Assembly (NCBI GenBank): GCA_002438785.1
Contig: DJQS01000008.1
Location: 124,001-188,000, forward strand
Direction of reading: 5' to 3'
From: Caryophanales bacterium UBA6380
Lineage (GTDB): Bacteria; Bacillota_I; Bacilli_A; RFN20; CAG-826
DNA: 64,000 bases
Part shown: positions 42,917 through 51,868 of the stretch, in pieces
Layout: each line of letters starts with the position of its first letter
Position numbering within the stretch: the stretch's first letter is position 1
The notes under the pieces: model-generated
Told to the model about the DNA's origin: nothing
Databases searched by the model: none
Seen by the model: only the letters and a program-made list of their open reading frames with translations
Translations under genes and position numbers: made by a program

Positions 42917-44458
42917 TTAACTAACTTTTGTTAAATCGATTGTTTTATATGTTTCTTTATTATAAAACTTAAATATACCTTTCCAATTAACATATATTTC
43001 ATAATTAACGCCATTTAAAATAAAACTATATTTATCACTTGACTCATTATAGGTAATATCTGTTGCAGCGACATCATTAATTATTAAAGTATTAGCATCA
43101 CTAAATTTAATAGTATAAGTAGTATCACCATCTTTACCTGTAAAATCACCATAATATTTTAATCTTGGGTCTACTTGAATTTTATAATTAGTATCATTCC
43201 AAGGGGCAGTAACCTTATCACCATAACTTGAAATAGTAACATTACCTTTATAATATTCATCATCTGTCATATAAATACTACTAACGTTATAACTATCATC
43301 TAAAATAACTTCTAAATATCGACATTGTTGTAAATATGGATTTGAAATTAAAGAAAAATAATAACAAGCATTTTTAATATAATCACCAGTATAAATAAAA
43401 TGTTTATCATCTTTAACTTCAAATAATTCTGGCGCTAAATACAATAAATCGCCACGAGTTCCCTCGATACTAGTTCTATCAGTACCATCTTTATTTTTCT
43501 CGTTAAAGAAGTTTCTAGTATAAGCTCCATTTTTATAATTTACTTCGTAAACTTTATTATCTTCAATGACATATCCTGTACCATCTTTATAAGATTCATC
43601 ACTAACAAAAGCAATTTTATCAGTATAAGTAAATTTATAAACTGATTCAGTAGCATTAGAAAAATCACCATCATAAGTTTCTAAAACAGTAGTTTCGCCA
43701 CTAATGTTATCATTATTTAACTTAGTTAAAGCAGTAAGTAATTTGTCATGTTCACTTTTATGTTCAAACTTTGATGGATATGATGGGGAAGTTACACTAT
43801 CACCTACATTTTTAACTCCTAATGATAAGAAGAACTGTTGATCTCCAAAAGCACTTGCTTCAACGGTAGAAGTTATTGATATTTTATAAATATTACCGTT
43901 AGTTATTTCAAGAGTAAAATCTAAAAAGTTTTCGACAGTAAAGGCACTTAAAGATTTTGTTAAACTTGTTAAATAAGCTTTTTGAGAATCTGTTTTATTT
44001 AAATAGTGATAGACACCTTCCTTTTCTGCATCTTTATAAAAATCATGAACAGATAATTTACTAAATGGATTAGCATAAGTATCCCATGATTCAATATTAC
44101 CTTCTTTATCTGTCATTTCTTTATAAATGTATTCATTTTTATTATTAACAGCAATTATTGTTGGAACATTTCCCATTTTATAAATTCTACCAGTGTTATA
44201 ATCTTTATTGACTGTATCATAGCCATTATAATAATAAGAATCACTAGTATACGAAACAGTGATATCATTTATATTATCAGCTGTTCCATATTTAATATTT
44301 GCAGTTCCTTCAAGTTCAAGATTATTACTAATAAAGGCTAATTTTTCATTAGTTAAATCGTTACTAATAATAACTTCAGGTTCTTTTTTTGTTTCAGTGT
44401 TACAGCTTACTAAACTAGTAAATGTTAATAAACTTAATAACATTAATCTTTTTTTCAT
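42917..44458 (-). CDS. Lipoprotein with two tandem unassigned domains
   Basis: 513 residues. Lipobox LVSC (C19). Two repeats of about 190 residues (about 32-225 and 226-420) are recognisable: each has an early strand block (DITVSYTSD / SVYKFTYTD), a GxIYKxxx / NKVYEVNY strand, a middle helix (FYKDAEKEGVYHYL / ELFEVKDDKHFIY) and an ending GDSVTSP / GDKVTAP. A C-terminal block (GDTTYTIKFSD...) is separate. It is related in layout to the lipoprotein at 21458-23560. Function is unknown; probably a surface binding or sensing protein. Confidence 0.78.
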   Translation of the reverse strand: MKKRLMLLSLLTFTSLVSCNTETKKEPEVIISNDLTNEKLAFISNNLELEGTANIKYGTADNINDITVSYTSDSYYYNGYDTVNKDYNTGRIYKMGNVPTIIAVNNKNEYIYKEMTDKEGNIESWDTYANPFSKLSVHDFYKDAEKEGVYHYLNKTDSQKAYLTSLTKSLSAFTVENFLDFTLEITNGNIYKISITSTVEASAFGDQQFFLSLGVKNVGDSVTSPSYPSKFEHKSEHDKLLTALTKLNNDNISGETTVLETYDGDFSNATESVYKFTYTDKIAFVSDESYKDGTGYVIEDNKVYEVNYKNGAYTRNFFNEKNKDGTDRTSIEGTRGDLLYLAPELFEVKDDKHFIYTGDYIKNACYYFSLISNPYLQQCRYLEVILDDSYNVSSIYMTDDEYYKGNVTISSYGDKVTAPWNDTNYKIQVDPRLKYYGDFTGKDGDTTYTIKFSDANTLIINDVAATDITYNESSDKYSFILNGVNYEIYVNWKGIFKFYNKETYKTIDLTKVS

Positions 44459-44478
44459 ATATTAAAACTCCTAAAAAT

Positions 44479-44510
44479 AAAAGTTGACTTAATTAATAAT
44501 GTCAACTTTT
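44479..44510 (-). promoter_or_regulatory. Leader hairpin before the RBS of the 42917 lipoprotein
   Basis: AAAAGTTGAC and its perfect complement with a 12-nt loop. Read on the minus strand it is followed by ATTTTT and then directly by the RBS AGGAG (44472-44468), so it looks like an intrinsic-terminator attenuator in the leader. The same repeat also contains a TTGACA, so a promoter/operator reading is possible but would leave no room for the RBS. Confidence 0.5.
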
Positions 44511-44724
44511 GATATTTTAAATAAATTATGATTTGCTTGTAATGATTATAATTCTATTAATATGAAATTAATTCTTTTAAAAAATAAGTGATTTAATCAA
44601 ATAAATATAATTTTATTAATTAAAAAATGCTAATAATATTCATGAATTGTAACAAATTAATTATGTAATAATTATTAATGAATAAATTAGGTTAATCCTA
44701 TATAATTATTAAAGGAGTTTTATT

Positions 44725-45705
44725 ATGAAAATAGTTATAGATATGATGGGTGGAGATAATTCACTTAATGCAACAATTAATGCCTCTAAATCCTTTAATA
44801 AAAATCATGGTGATGTTGAGTTATTTTTAGTAGGTGATATTAATAAACTTAAGGAAAATTTTATTGAAAATGATAAGATCCATTTAATATCTTCTAAAAC
44901 TGTTGTTAAAATGGACGCTGATCCATTAAGTGCTTTAAAAGATAAAGATTCTAGTTTAATGGTTGCTATTAAGACATATCTAGATAATAATTGCGATGCT
45001 TTAATTAGTGCTGGTAGTACTGGAGCTTTACTTACTGCAGCTACTTTAAAAATTAAAAGATTACCTAATGTTATTAGACCTTGTCTAATAACACCATTTC
45101 CAACAATTATTAAAAATAAAAAATTTGTCGTATGTGATTTAGGAGCTAATACTACTGCTACAAAAGAAGAATTAAATCAATTTGCTATCATGGGTTCGAT
45201 TTATTATAAAGCTCTATTTAATGATAATAATCCAAGAGTTTATCAACTTAATATTGGTAGTGAAAGTGAAAAAGGCACGACTATTAATAAAGAAGCATAT
45301 ACTTTATTAAAAGAAAATAAAAAAATTAATTTTTTAGGAAATATTGAAGGTCGCGATCCTTTATTTGGTAATGTTGATGTTTTAGTATGTGATGGATATA
45401 GTGGAAATATTTTTTTAAAGACAATGGAAGGAACAGCAAAAGCGATGTCTAGTATGCTTAAAAGTGCTTTTAAAAAGAATTTATTTACTAAAATAGGATA
45501 CTTATTATCTAAAAATGGTATTAAAGAAATGAAAGAGAAAATGGATTATAAAAACGTTGGTGGAGCGATGCTTATTGGAGTTAATGGAGTTGTAATAAAA
45601 GCTCATGGTAATAGCGATTCTAGAAGTTTTTTGAGTGCTTTAAATGTTTGTTATCAATTAGTTAAAGTTGATATTATTAATAAAATTAAGGAAAATATTG
45701 AATAA
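44725..45705 (+). CDS. plsX: Phosphate acyltransferase PlsX
   Basis: 326 residues. Opens with IVIDMMGGDNS and continues with DALISAGSTGALLTAA, RPCLITPFPT, DLGANTT, NIGSESEKGT, GNIEGRD and VLVCDGYSGNIFLKTMEG, all PlsX landmarks. It converts acyl-ACP to acyl-phosphate, the first step of phosphatidic acid synthesis with PlsY. A clear RBS (AAAGGAG) and an upstream TATAAT (44701-44706) mark it as the first gene of the block. Its stop overlaps the rnc start by 1 nt. Confidence 0.95.
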   Translation: MKIVIDMMGGDNSLNATINASKSFNKNHGDVELFLVGDINKLKENFIENDKIHLISSKTVVKMDADPLSALKDKDSSLMVAIKTYLDNNCDALISAGSTGALLTAATLKIKRLPNVIRPCLITPFPTIIKNKKFVVCDLGANTTATKEELNQFAIMGSIYYKALFNDNNPRVYQLNIGSESEKGTTINKEAYTLLKENKKINFLGNIEGRDPLFGNVDVLVCDGYSGNIFLKTMEGTAKAMSSMLKSAFKKNLFTKIGYLLSKNGIKEMKEKMDYKNVGGAMLIGVNGVVIKAHGNSDSRSFLSALNVCYQLVKVDIINKIKENIE

Positions 45706-46391
45706 TGAAAGACATTAATTTATTCTTAAAAAAATTTAATATAAAAACAACTAATAAAGAACTTTATGAGATGGCCTTTACTCATTCAAGCTTTAATAGC
45801 GATGCTAAAACTCATCATCATGATTATGAAAGACTTGAATTTATGGGTGATAGTGTTTTAGGTTTTGTTGTTGCAAGTCTTATTTTTAAATATCATCCAG
45901 AAATGGAAGAAGGAGATATGACTAGAGCTAAATCAACGTTAGTCCAGTCTTTATCTTTAGCTAAGTTTGCTAAAAAATTAGGCTTTGATGAATTTATTAG
46001 AGCAGGTCATTCGTTACGAATTGAAGAAGCTAGCAAAAATCATAATATTCTTGAAGACATTTTTGAATCAGTGATTGGAGCAATGTATATTGATCAAGGT
46101 ATTGAATTTTGTATTGACTTTATAACCGATGTCTTTAAAGATGATGTTATTGAATATAATAGTGACGATTATAAAGATTATAAATCCTTACTTCAAGAAG
46201 CAATGCAAGCAGAATATCGTGAATCAGTAACATATAAAACTATTGATGAAGTTGGCCCACCACACGATCGTACCTTTAAAGTAATAGTTACTTTTAATGA
46301 TATTGTTTTAGGAAGTGGAATTGGAAAAAGTAAAAAAGAAGCAGAGCAAGCGGCTGCAAAAGATGCATTAAGTAAAAAGGCGACATTATAA
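45705..46391 (+). CDS. rnc: Ribonuclease III
   Basis: 228 residues. The RNase III signature is YERLEFMGDSVLGF, with the second catalytic cluster LEDIFESVIGAMYID; a C-terminal double-stranded-RNA-binding domain occupies about 155-225 (YKSLLQEAMQ, GKSKKEAEQAAAKDAL). It processes rRNA precursors and structured mRNAs. The ATG overlaps the plsX stop. In many Bacilli smc follows; here ftsY follows directly after 2 nt. Confidence 0.96.
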   Translation: MKDINLFLKKFNIKTTNKELYEMAFTHSSFNSDAKTHHHDYERLEFMGDSVLGFVVASLIFKYHPEMEEGDMTRAKSTLVQSLSLAKFAKKLGFDEFIRAGHSLRIEEASKNHNILEDIFESVIGAMYIDQGIEFCIDFITDVFKDDVIEYNSDDYKDYKSLLQEAMQAEYRESVTYKTIDEVGPPHDRTFKVIVTFNDIVLGSGIGKSKKEAEQAAAKDALSKKATL

Positions 46392-46393
46392 TT

Positions 46394-47431
46394 ATGGGAT
46401 TGTTTAAATTTTTAAAAGATAAATTTGGAAAGAAAAAAGAAGATAAAATAGAAGAAAAGCCTATAGAATCTGAACAAAATTCAAAAAAAGATATTAAAAA
46501 ATATGACGAAGGTTTAGCTAAATCTAGAGAAAATTTTAGTGAAAGAATTAAAAAGTTAAATAAAAAATTTAAATCTAAAAAAATTGATCAAGATTATTTT
46601 AATGACCTAGAGGAAATTTTAATCGAAGCGGATTGTGGTGTTGAATTTACATTAAAAACTATTGAGGATTTAGTTGATACTGTAAAAAAAGAAAAATTAA
46701 CAGACACTAATAAAATTACTGAATTATTAATCACAAAAATGTTTAATAACTATTATAAGGATGAAAATAGTAGTTTTATTGACATTAATTTTGATAATAC
46801 TCCCCACGTATTATTAGTTGTTGGAGTTAATGGTGTTGGAAAAACTACATCGATTGCTAAACTAGCGAATCGTTATATAAAAATGGGTAAAAAAGTTCTT
46901 TTAGTTGCTGCAGATACTTTTAGAGCTGGAGCTAAAGAACAATTAGAAATATGGGCCAATAGACTAAATACTGAAATTATTACAGGAAAAGAGAATGAAG
47001 ACCCAGCAAGTGTAACCTATAATGGAGTTAAATATGGAAAAAATAACAATTATGATTTGATAATAATTGATACTGCCGGTAGACTTCAAAATAAATCACA
47101 TTTAATGGATGAACTTGCCAAAATAAAAAGAGTAATTAAAAAAGAAATTGATACAGATATTGATTGCTATTTAGTACTTGATGCAACAACTGGCCAAAAT
47201 GGTGTTTTGCAAGCCAAAGCATTTAAAGACTTAATTGATATTAATGGTATTGTTATTACTAAAATGGATGGAACTAGTAAAGGTGGTATCATTTTATCAA
47301 TTAAAGATGAATTAAATATTCCTGTAAAATTTATTGGATTAGGTGAAAAAATTGATGATTTAGAAATATTTGATTTAAATAAATATTTATATGGATTATG
47401 TAAAGAATTAATTGATGAAGATGATGAGTGA
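46394..47431 (+). CDS. ftsY: Signal recognition particle receptor FtsY
   Basis: 345 residues. A charged N-terminal region (about 1-40) precedes the NG domain: P-loop GVNGVGKTTS, DTFRAGAKEQL, DTAGRLQNK and TKMDGTSKGG. A GTPase that docks the SRP-ribosome complex at the membrane. It ends in TGA, confirming the standard code, and overlaps the start of ylxM. Confidence 0.96.
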   Translation: MGLFKFLKDKFGKKKEDKIEEKPIESEQNSKKDIKKYDEGLAKSRENFSERIKKLNKKFKSKKIDQDYFNDLEEILIEADCGVEFTLKTIEDLVDTVKKEKLTDTNKITELLITKMFNNYYKDENSSFIDINFDNTPHVLLVVGVNGVGKTTSIAKLANRYIKMGKKVLLVAADTFRAGAKEQLEIWANRLNTEIITGKENEDPASVTYNGVKYGKNNNYDLIIIDTAGRLQNKSHLMDELAKIKRVIKKEIDTDIDCYLVLDATTGQNGVLQAKAFKDLIDINGIVITKMDGTSKGGIILSIKDELNIPVKFIGLGEKIDDLEIFDLNKYLYGLCKELIDEDDE

Positions 47432-47732
47432 AATTGAAGAATTTGAATATTTTAATGAATTATATGCAATTTATAAGAGCTTATTAACTTTAAGACAAAT
47501 AGAAATTATGGATAAATATTATCTATATAATTTGTCTTTAAGTGAAATTGCTTTTGATTTAAAAATTTCAAAAACGGCTGTAAGTGATTCTTTAAATCAT
47601 GCAAAAAATAAATTAATCGAATTTGAAGCCAAATTAAATTTAAATAAAAAATATTTAAATCTAAAAAAAATCCTCATTAGTGAAAAAATAGATGAAAAAT
47701 TAATTAAAAAAATATTAAAGGAGTTATATTGA
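47424..47732 (+). CDS. ylxM: YlxM/p13-like SRP-associated DNA-binding-type protein
   Basis: About 102 residues. Sigma-70 region-4-like helix-turn-helix: LLTLRQIEIMDKYYLYNLSLSEIAFDLKISKTAVSDSLNHAKNKL. YlxM is found between ftsY and ffh in Firmicutes and Mollicutes and modulates SRP assembly in streptococci. The start is uncertain: ATG codons at 47415, 47421 and 47424 all overlap the end of ftsY; 47424 (MSEIEEF) is chosen. It is followed by ffh after 1 nt. Confidence 0.9.
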   Translation: MSEIEEFEYFNELYAIYKSLLTLRQIEIMDKYYLYNLSLSEIAFDLKISKTAVSDSLNHAKNKLIEFEAKLNLNKKYLNLKKILISEKIDEKLIKKILKELY

Positions 47733-47733
47733 T

Positions 47734-49071
47734 ATGGCTTTTGAAAATTTAACTGAGAAATTTAAACGAATTTTTAAAACCTTAAAAGGTGAAGCTAGAT
47801 TAACTGAGTCTAATATGGACTCGATGCTTAAAGATATTCGAGTAGCTCTATTAGAAGCCGATGTTAACTATAAAGTAGTTAAAATATTTTTAGATAGAAT
47901 CAAAGAAAAAGCTATTGGCGAAAAAGTTTTTACTGAATTAAATCCTAGTGAAATGCTTGTTAAAATTGTAAACGACGAACTTGTTACTTTGTTAGGAAGT
48001 GATAGTAGTGAGATTCATTATAATAAAAATAAGCCAACAATTATAATGCTTGTTGGTTTACAAGGTAGTGGAAAAACTACAACAGCAGGTAAACTAGCTA
48101 AGCTAATGAAAGATAAATTGAAAAAGAAAGTACTATTAGCTGCTTGTGATATTTATCGTCCAGGAGCTATCGATCAACTTTCTCAAATTGCTAAAAAAAT
48201 TAATGTCAATTTATTTACATTAGGAGATAAAGTTGATCCTGTCGAAATTGCTTTAAAAGCAAAAGAAGAAGCATACAACTCACATTATGATGTATTAATA
48301 ATTGATACGGCTGGACGACTACAAATCGATGAAAGATTAATGGATGAGTTAAAAAATATTAAAGAAAAAGTTAATCCTGATGAAATTTTATTATTAACTG
48401 ATGCTATGGCTGGTCAAGATAGTGTTAATGTTGCTAAAACGTTTAATGAATTATTAGGTTTAACTGGGACAATTATGTCAAAACTTGATGGCGATAGTAG
48501 AGGTGGTGCTGCCTTATCAATTAAAGAAGTTACTGGCGTCCCAATAAAATTTATTGGTGTTGGTGAAAAACTCGATGATTTAGATATCTTTTATCCAGAT
48601 AGAATGGCAAGCCGTATATTAGGAATGGGTGATGTTTTAACTTTAGTTGAAAAAGTACAAGATAATATTGATGAAAAACAAGCTAAAAAATCAGTTGAAA
48701 AATTTACTAGCGGTAATTTTACTTTAATAGATATGCTTGATCAAATGAAGCAAATCAAAAAACTTGGCAGTTTAGGAGGACTTTTAAAATTAATTCCTGG
48801 AATGCCTAAAATTAGTAAAGAACAACAAGAAATGGCAGAAAATGAAATGAGAAATTTTGAGATTATTTTAAATTCGATGACTACTGAAGAAAAATTACAT
48901 CCAGAAATTATTAAAAATTCACGTAAAATTAGAATAGCTAAAGGAAGTGGAAAAACTGCCGCTGATATAAATAAGGTCTTAAAAAAATACGAACAATCTA
49001 AAGAAATGATGAAACAAATGAATCGGTACAAAAAAAGTGGTGGATTACCACCAAATTTTAAAGGATTTTAA
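47734..49071 (+). CDS. ffh: Signal recognition particle protein Ffh
   Basis: 445 residues. N-domain helices, then the G domain: GLQGSGKTTTAGKLA, DIYRPGAIDQL, DTAGRLQID and SKLDGDSRGGAAL, and the methionine-rich M domain (about 300-440; FTLIDMLDQMKQIKKLGSLGGLLKLIPGM, KSGGLP). It binds 4.5S/scRNA and signal sequences. RBS AAAGGAG. No rpsP follows, unlike in Bacillus. Last gene of the plsX block. Confidence 0.97.
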   Translation: MAFENLTEKFKRIFKTLKGEARLTESNMDSMLKDIRVALLEADVNYKVVKIFLDRIKEKAIGEKVFTELNPSEMLVKIVNDELVTLLGSDSSEIHYNKNKPTIIMLVGLQGSGKTTTAGKLAKLMKDKLKKKVLLAACDIYRPGAIDQLSQIAKKINVNLFTLGDKVDPVEIALKAKEEAYNSHYDVLIIDTAGRLQIDERLMDELKNIKEKVNPDEILLLTDAMAGQDSVNVAKTFNELLGLTGTIMSKLDGDSRGGAALSIKEVTGVPIKFIGVGEKLDDLDIFYPDRMASRILGMGDVLTLVEKVQDNIDEKQAKKSVEKFTSGNFTLIDMLDQMKQIKKLGSLGGLLKLIPGMPKISKEQQEMAENEMRNFEIILNSMTTEEKLHPEIIKNSRKIRIAKGSGKTAADINKVLKKYEQSKEMMKQMNRYKKSGGLPPNFKGF

Positions 49072-49072
49072 C

Positions 49073-49369
49073 TTATTTTAGTTGTATATTTGGAATTATA
49101 TTTGCTAATAAATCATCAAAAGATTCAACATTGATATATTCACCAAGTTTTATTGTTTTTTTAATTTTATTTATTAAATAATTTTTTTGATAATTTATAA
49201 AATTTGCATCATCTAATTTTTCAAAACATGATTCTAACATTAATAAACAATAACATATAGCATCAAAGGAAATTTGGTCATTATTTAATTCAATAAACGA
49301 TCTACCTTGTGAATAAAAAATAATTTTATTAATAAATCGTTTAGCACCATATAAATATTCATTTTTCAT
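49073..49369 (-). CDS. Small protein of unknown function, faintly HepT/HEPN-like
   Basis: 98 residues, convergent with ffh. The pattern (NNDQISFDAICYCLLMLESCFEKLDD, then INKIKKTIKLGEYINVESFDDLLANIIPNI) loosely follows the HepT-type HEPN outline (DAVxxxLxxIGEA, then WxxIxxxRNxxxHxY, ending DLPxL). The catalytic R-x4-6-H motif is absent and the protein is short, so if related it is an inactive relative. No partner MNT gene is next to it. Confidence 0.55.
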   Translation of the reverse strand: MKNEYLYGAKRFINKIIFYSQGRSFIELNNDQISFDAICYCLLMLESCFEKLDDANFINYQKNYLINKIKKTIKLGEYINVESFDDLLANIIPNIQLK

Positions 49370-49436
49370 AGAAACATAATAGCACTTTTACAAAATTTTT
49401 TCTTTATGTGTTAAAATGAAAAAAAAGGAGCGATTT

Positions 49437-50411
49437 ATGTGCACAGGTTTAATTATTAATAATGGTGATCTATATTTTGGTAGAAATTTAGATTATGATT
49501 TTTCTTATGGTGAAAAGATAGTCATTACGCCAAGAAATTATAAATTCAATTATAGATATTTAGAAAGCGATTCATCTCATTATGCGATAATTGGTGTAGC
49601 CACAATTATTGATAATTATCCGCTATATTATGATGGTGTTAATGAAAAAGGACTATGTATAGCTGGATTAAATTTTGTTAGTAATACAAAATATCAAAAA
49701 TTTGATCCTAAAAAAGTTAATATTGCATCATTTGAAATAATACCATTATTGCTTTCAAAATGTCAAAATATAAAAGAAGTTAAGAAATTAATTAATAAAA
49801 TAAATGTAACTTTGGATGGATTTAATGAGTCTTTTAAGCCTGCAGAGTTACACTATTTAATAAGTGATAAAAGTCAATCTATAGTCCTTGAAATAAGAAA
49901 AGATGGAATAAAATTATTTAATAATAAGTTTGGAGTATTAACAAATAATCCACCTTTTGAAATTCAAAGTTTTAATGTCAATAATTATGTTTCCCTATCA
50001 AGAAAAGATCCTAAAAATTTCTTCTCACACAAGATTAATTTTAATAGGTATTCGCGTGGTATGGGTGCAATTGGCTTACCTGGTGATTTATCAAGCGAAT
50101 CTAGGTTTATTAAAATTTTATTTACTAAACTTAATGCAATTAAATTTGAAAATGAAGAAGAAAATGTTAATCAATTTTTTCATGTTTTATTAAGTGTCGA
50201 ACAACAGAAAGGCGTTTGCGAAGTTAAACCAAACGAATTTGAATTTACAATTTATAGTAATTGTTATAATGCAAGTAAAGGAAAAATGTATTATAAAACC
50301 TATTCAAACTCTCAAATTAATGTCATAGATATGTTTAAAGAAAATCTTAATACTGATTATTTGATAATTTATAATTTACTTAATAAAGAAAATTTTTATT
50401 GCCAAAATTAG
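49437..50411 (+). CDS. Choloylglycine hydrolase family enzyme (bile salt hydrolase / penicillin V acylase type)
   Basis: About 324 residues. The ATG at 49437 is chosen because AAAGGAG is 6 nt upstream and it gives Met-Cys; Cys2 is the N-terminal nucleophile exposed by Met removal. Other family residues are in place: R16 and D19 in FGRNLDYD, N79 in IAGLNF, N170 in VLTNNPPF and R223 in SSESRFIK. These Ntn hydrolases split the amide of conjugated bile salts or penicillin V. Cytoplasmic, single gene with its own upstream region. In a gut bacterium bile salt hydrolysis is likely, but the two activities are not separable by eye. Confidence 0.88.
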   Translation: MCTGLIINNGDLYFGRNLDYDFSYGEKIVITPRNYKFNYRYLESDSSHYAIIGVATIIDNYPLYYDGVNEKGLCIAGLNFVSNTKYQKFDPKKVNIASFEIIPLLLSKCQNIKEVKKLINKINVTLDGFNESFKPAELHYLISDKSQSIVLEIRKDGIKLFNNKFGVLTNNPPFEIQSFNVNNYVSLSRKDPKNFFSHKINFNRYSRGMGAIGLPGDLSSESRFIKILFTKLNAIKFENEEENVNQFFHVLLSVEQQKGVCEVKPNEFEFTIYSNCYNASKGKMYYKTYSNSQINVIDMFKENLNTDYLIIYNLLNKENFYCQN

Positions 50412-50472
50412 TTATTTAATATGATTTTTTATATTTAAATGATGTAAAATATATTTGTTTTGAGACTTTTTC

Positions 50473-50500
50473 TTGAAGAAGATGTTTAAAACTCTATAAT
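50473..50500 (+). promoter_or_regulatory. Promoter very close to the flippase-like gene start
   Basis: TTGAAG (50473-50478), 16 bp, TATAAT (50495-50500). Transcription should begin near 50507, within a few bases of the ATG at 50510, and there is no Shine-Dalgarno, so this mRNA may be leaderless. Confidence 0.55.
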
Positions 50501-50509
50501 ATTTTAATT

Positions 50510-51868
50510 ATGCAAAACGAAAAAATAAACGAAAAAAAAGATAAAAATAAAATCGGTAAATATATATTATATTTAATACTTATTTTTGGATTAACTGCTT
50601 TAGTACTCGGTCTTTCTTTAAGTGGAACAACAAAATATAATGGTGTTGAACTACCTACAATCAAAGCAGTGGGACAGATGTTTTTAGATATTAATATTGG
50701 TTATTTCTTTTTATTTTTGGGGATATTAATAATCTCACAAGCACTTACTGCCTTTGCATTATTTTGCTTTGCTAGACTTTATACTAGAAAATATAAATAC
50801 CATCAAGCTTTGATGAATTCTTTAATTGGCACTTTTTATAATGACATAACTCCTGGAAGTAATAGTGGTGGACAATTTGCTCAAGCTATTACTTTTAAAA
50901 AGCAAGGCCTTCCAATTTCTAATGCAGCTAGCGTTTTAGTCATGCAATATATTGTTTATCAATGTTGTTTATTAATATTAGGATTAATTTCTTTATTTAA
51001 GATTAATAAAGTTTTAGATATAGGTATTATTTCAATAGGTAGTGTAAGTATACCAATTGTAATATTCATCATTATGGGATTTTTACTTAATGCTATCATT
51101 ATTGTCAGTATGTTTATTATGTCATATAGTCATTCCTTGCATAATTTTATTTTAAATCATGGTGTTAATTTGTTAGGCAAATTACATATTGTTAATGATG
51201 TTGAAACTAAAAGATTAGAATTAAGAATTCAAATTGAAAATTTTAGAATTGAAATGAGACGATTACAATCAAACATTCCTTTTACTATTTTAATATTTAT
51301 TGTGACTTTATTAGTTTTAGTTATCAATGATTCTTTTCCTTATGTTGTTGGACTAGCTTTAAATGCGTTTGATGATCCATTAATTGATATATGGAATAGA
51401 ATTTTTGAATCTATTGTTTATACTAATTATCATTTAATGATTTGTGGACTTATTCCAATTCCTGGTAGTGCAGGCATAAGTGAATTTATTTTTACTAGTT
51501 TATTTAAAAATTATTATGATTATAGTTTTTCTAGTATGGATGGAACAAAGGCTGCAATGTTATTGTGGAGACTTTTAACGTACTATTTCCCTTTTTTAGT
51601 TGGTGCCATTGTTGCTGCTACATATAAAAGTAAAGGCATTAAAAAATCTGAACGTTTTTATTCTCTTGATAACAATACTTTTGTTACTTTGCAACTTGAG
51701 ACATATGAAGAAAGAAAGAAAACTAGCGATGAGATTTATGAAACAAAAACTTTAGAGCGAAAAGAATTACTAGCTAAACTTAAAATAGTTAAAGGTGCTA
51801 ATGATAAAAATCTTAAAAAAAAGAATAAAAATGATAAAATAATTGATGAGGGTACAAAAAAGAAATGA
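50510..51868 (+). CDS. Flippase-like membrane protein (LPG synthase TM / UPF0104 family)
   Basis: 452 residues, about eight membrane helices after a basic N-terminus, and a Lys-rich tail. Family features include the TPGSNSGGQFAQA region after the third helix and LIPIPGSAGISEF (PGGxGxxE-type) near the end, as in the membrane half of MprF and AglD-like proteins. Members are thought to move lipid-linked sugars or lipids across the membrane. It overlaps the glycosyltransferase gene by 4 nt (ATGA), suggesting that one makes and the other moves a glycolipid. Confidence 0.87.
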   Translation: MQNEKINEKKDKNKIGKYILYLILIFGLTALVLGLSLSGTTKYNGVELPTIKAVGQMFLDINIGYFFLFLGILIISQALTAFALFCFARLYTRKYKYHQALMNSLIGTFYNDITPGSNSGGQFAQAITFKKQGLPISNAASVLVMQYIVYQCCLLILGLISLFKINKVLDIGIISIGSVSIPIVIFIIMGFLLNAIIIVSMFIMSYSHSLHNFILNHGVNLLGKLHIVNDVETKRLELRIQIENFRIEMRRLQSNIPFTILIFIVTLLVLVINDSFPYVVGLALNAFDDPLIDIWNRIFESIVYTNYHLMICGLIPIPGSAGISEFIFTSLFKNYYDYSFSSMDGTKAAMLLWRLLTYYFPFLVGAIVAATYKSKGIKKSERFYSLDNNTFVTLQLETYEERKKTSDEIYETKTLERKELLAKLKIVKGANDKNLKKKNKNDKIIDEGTKKK

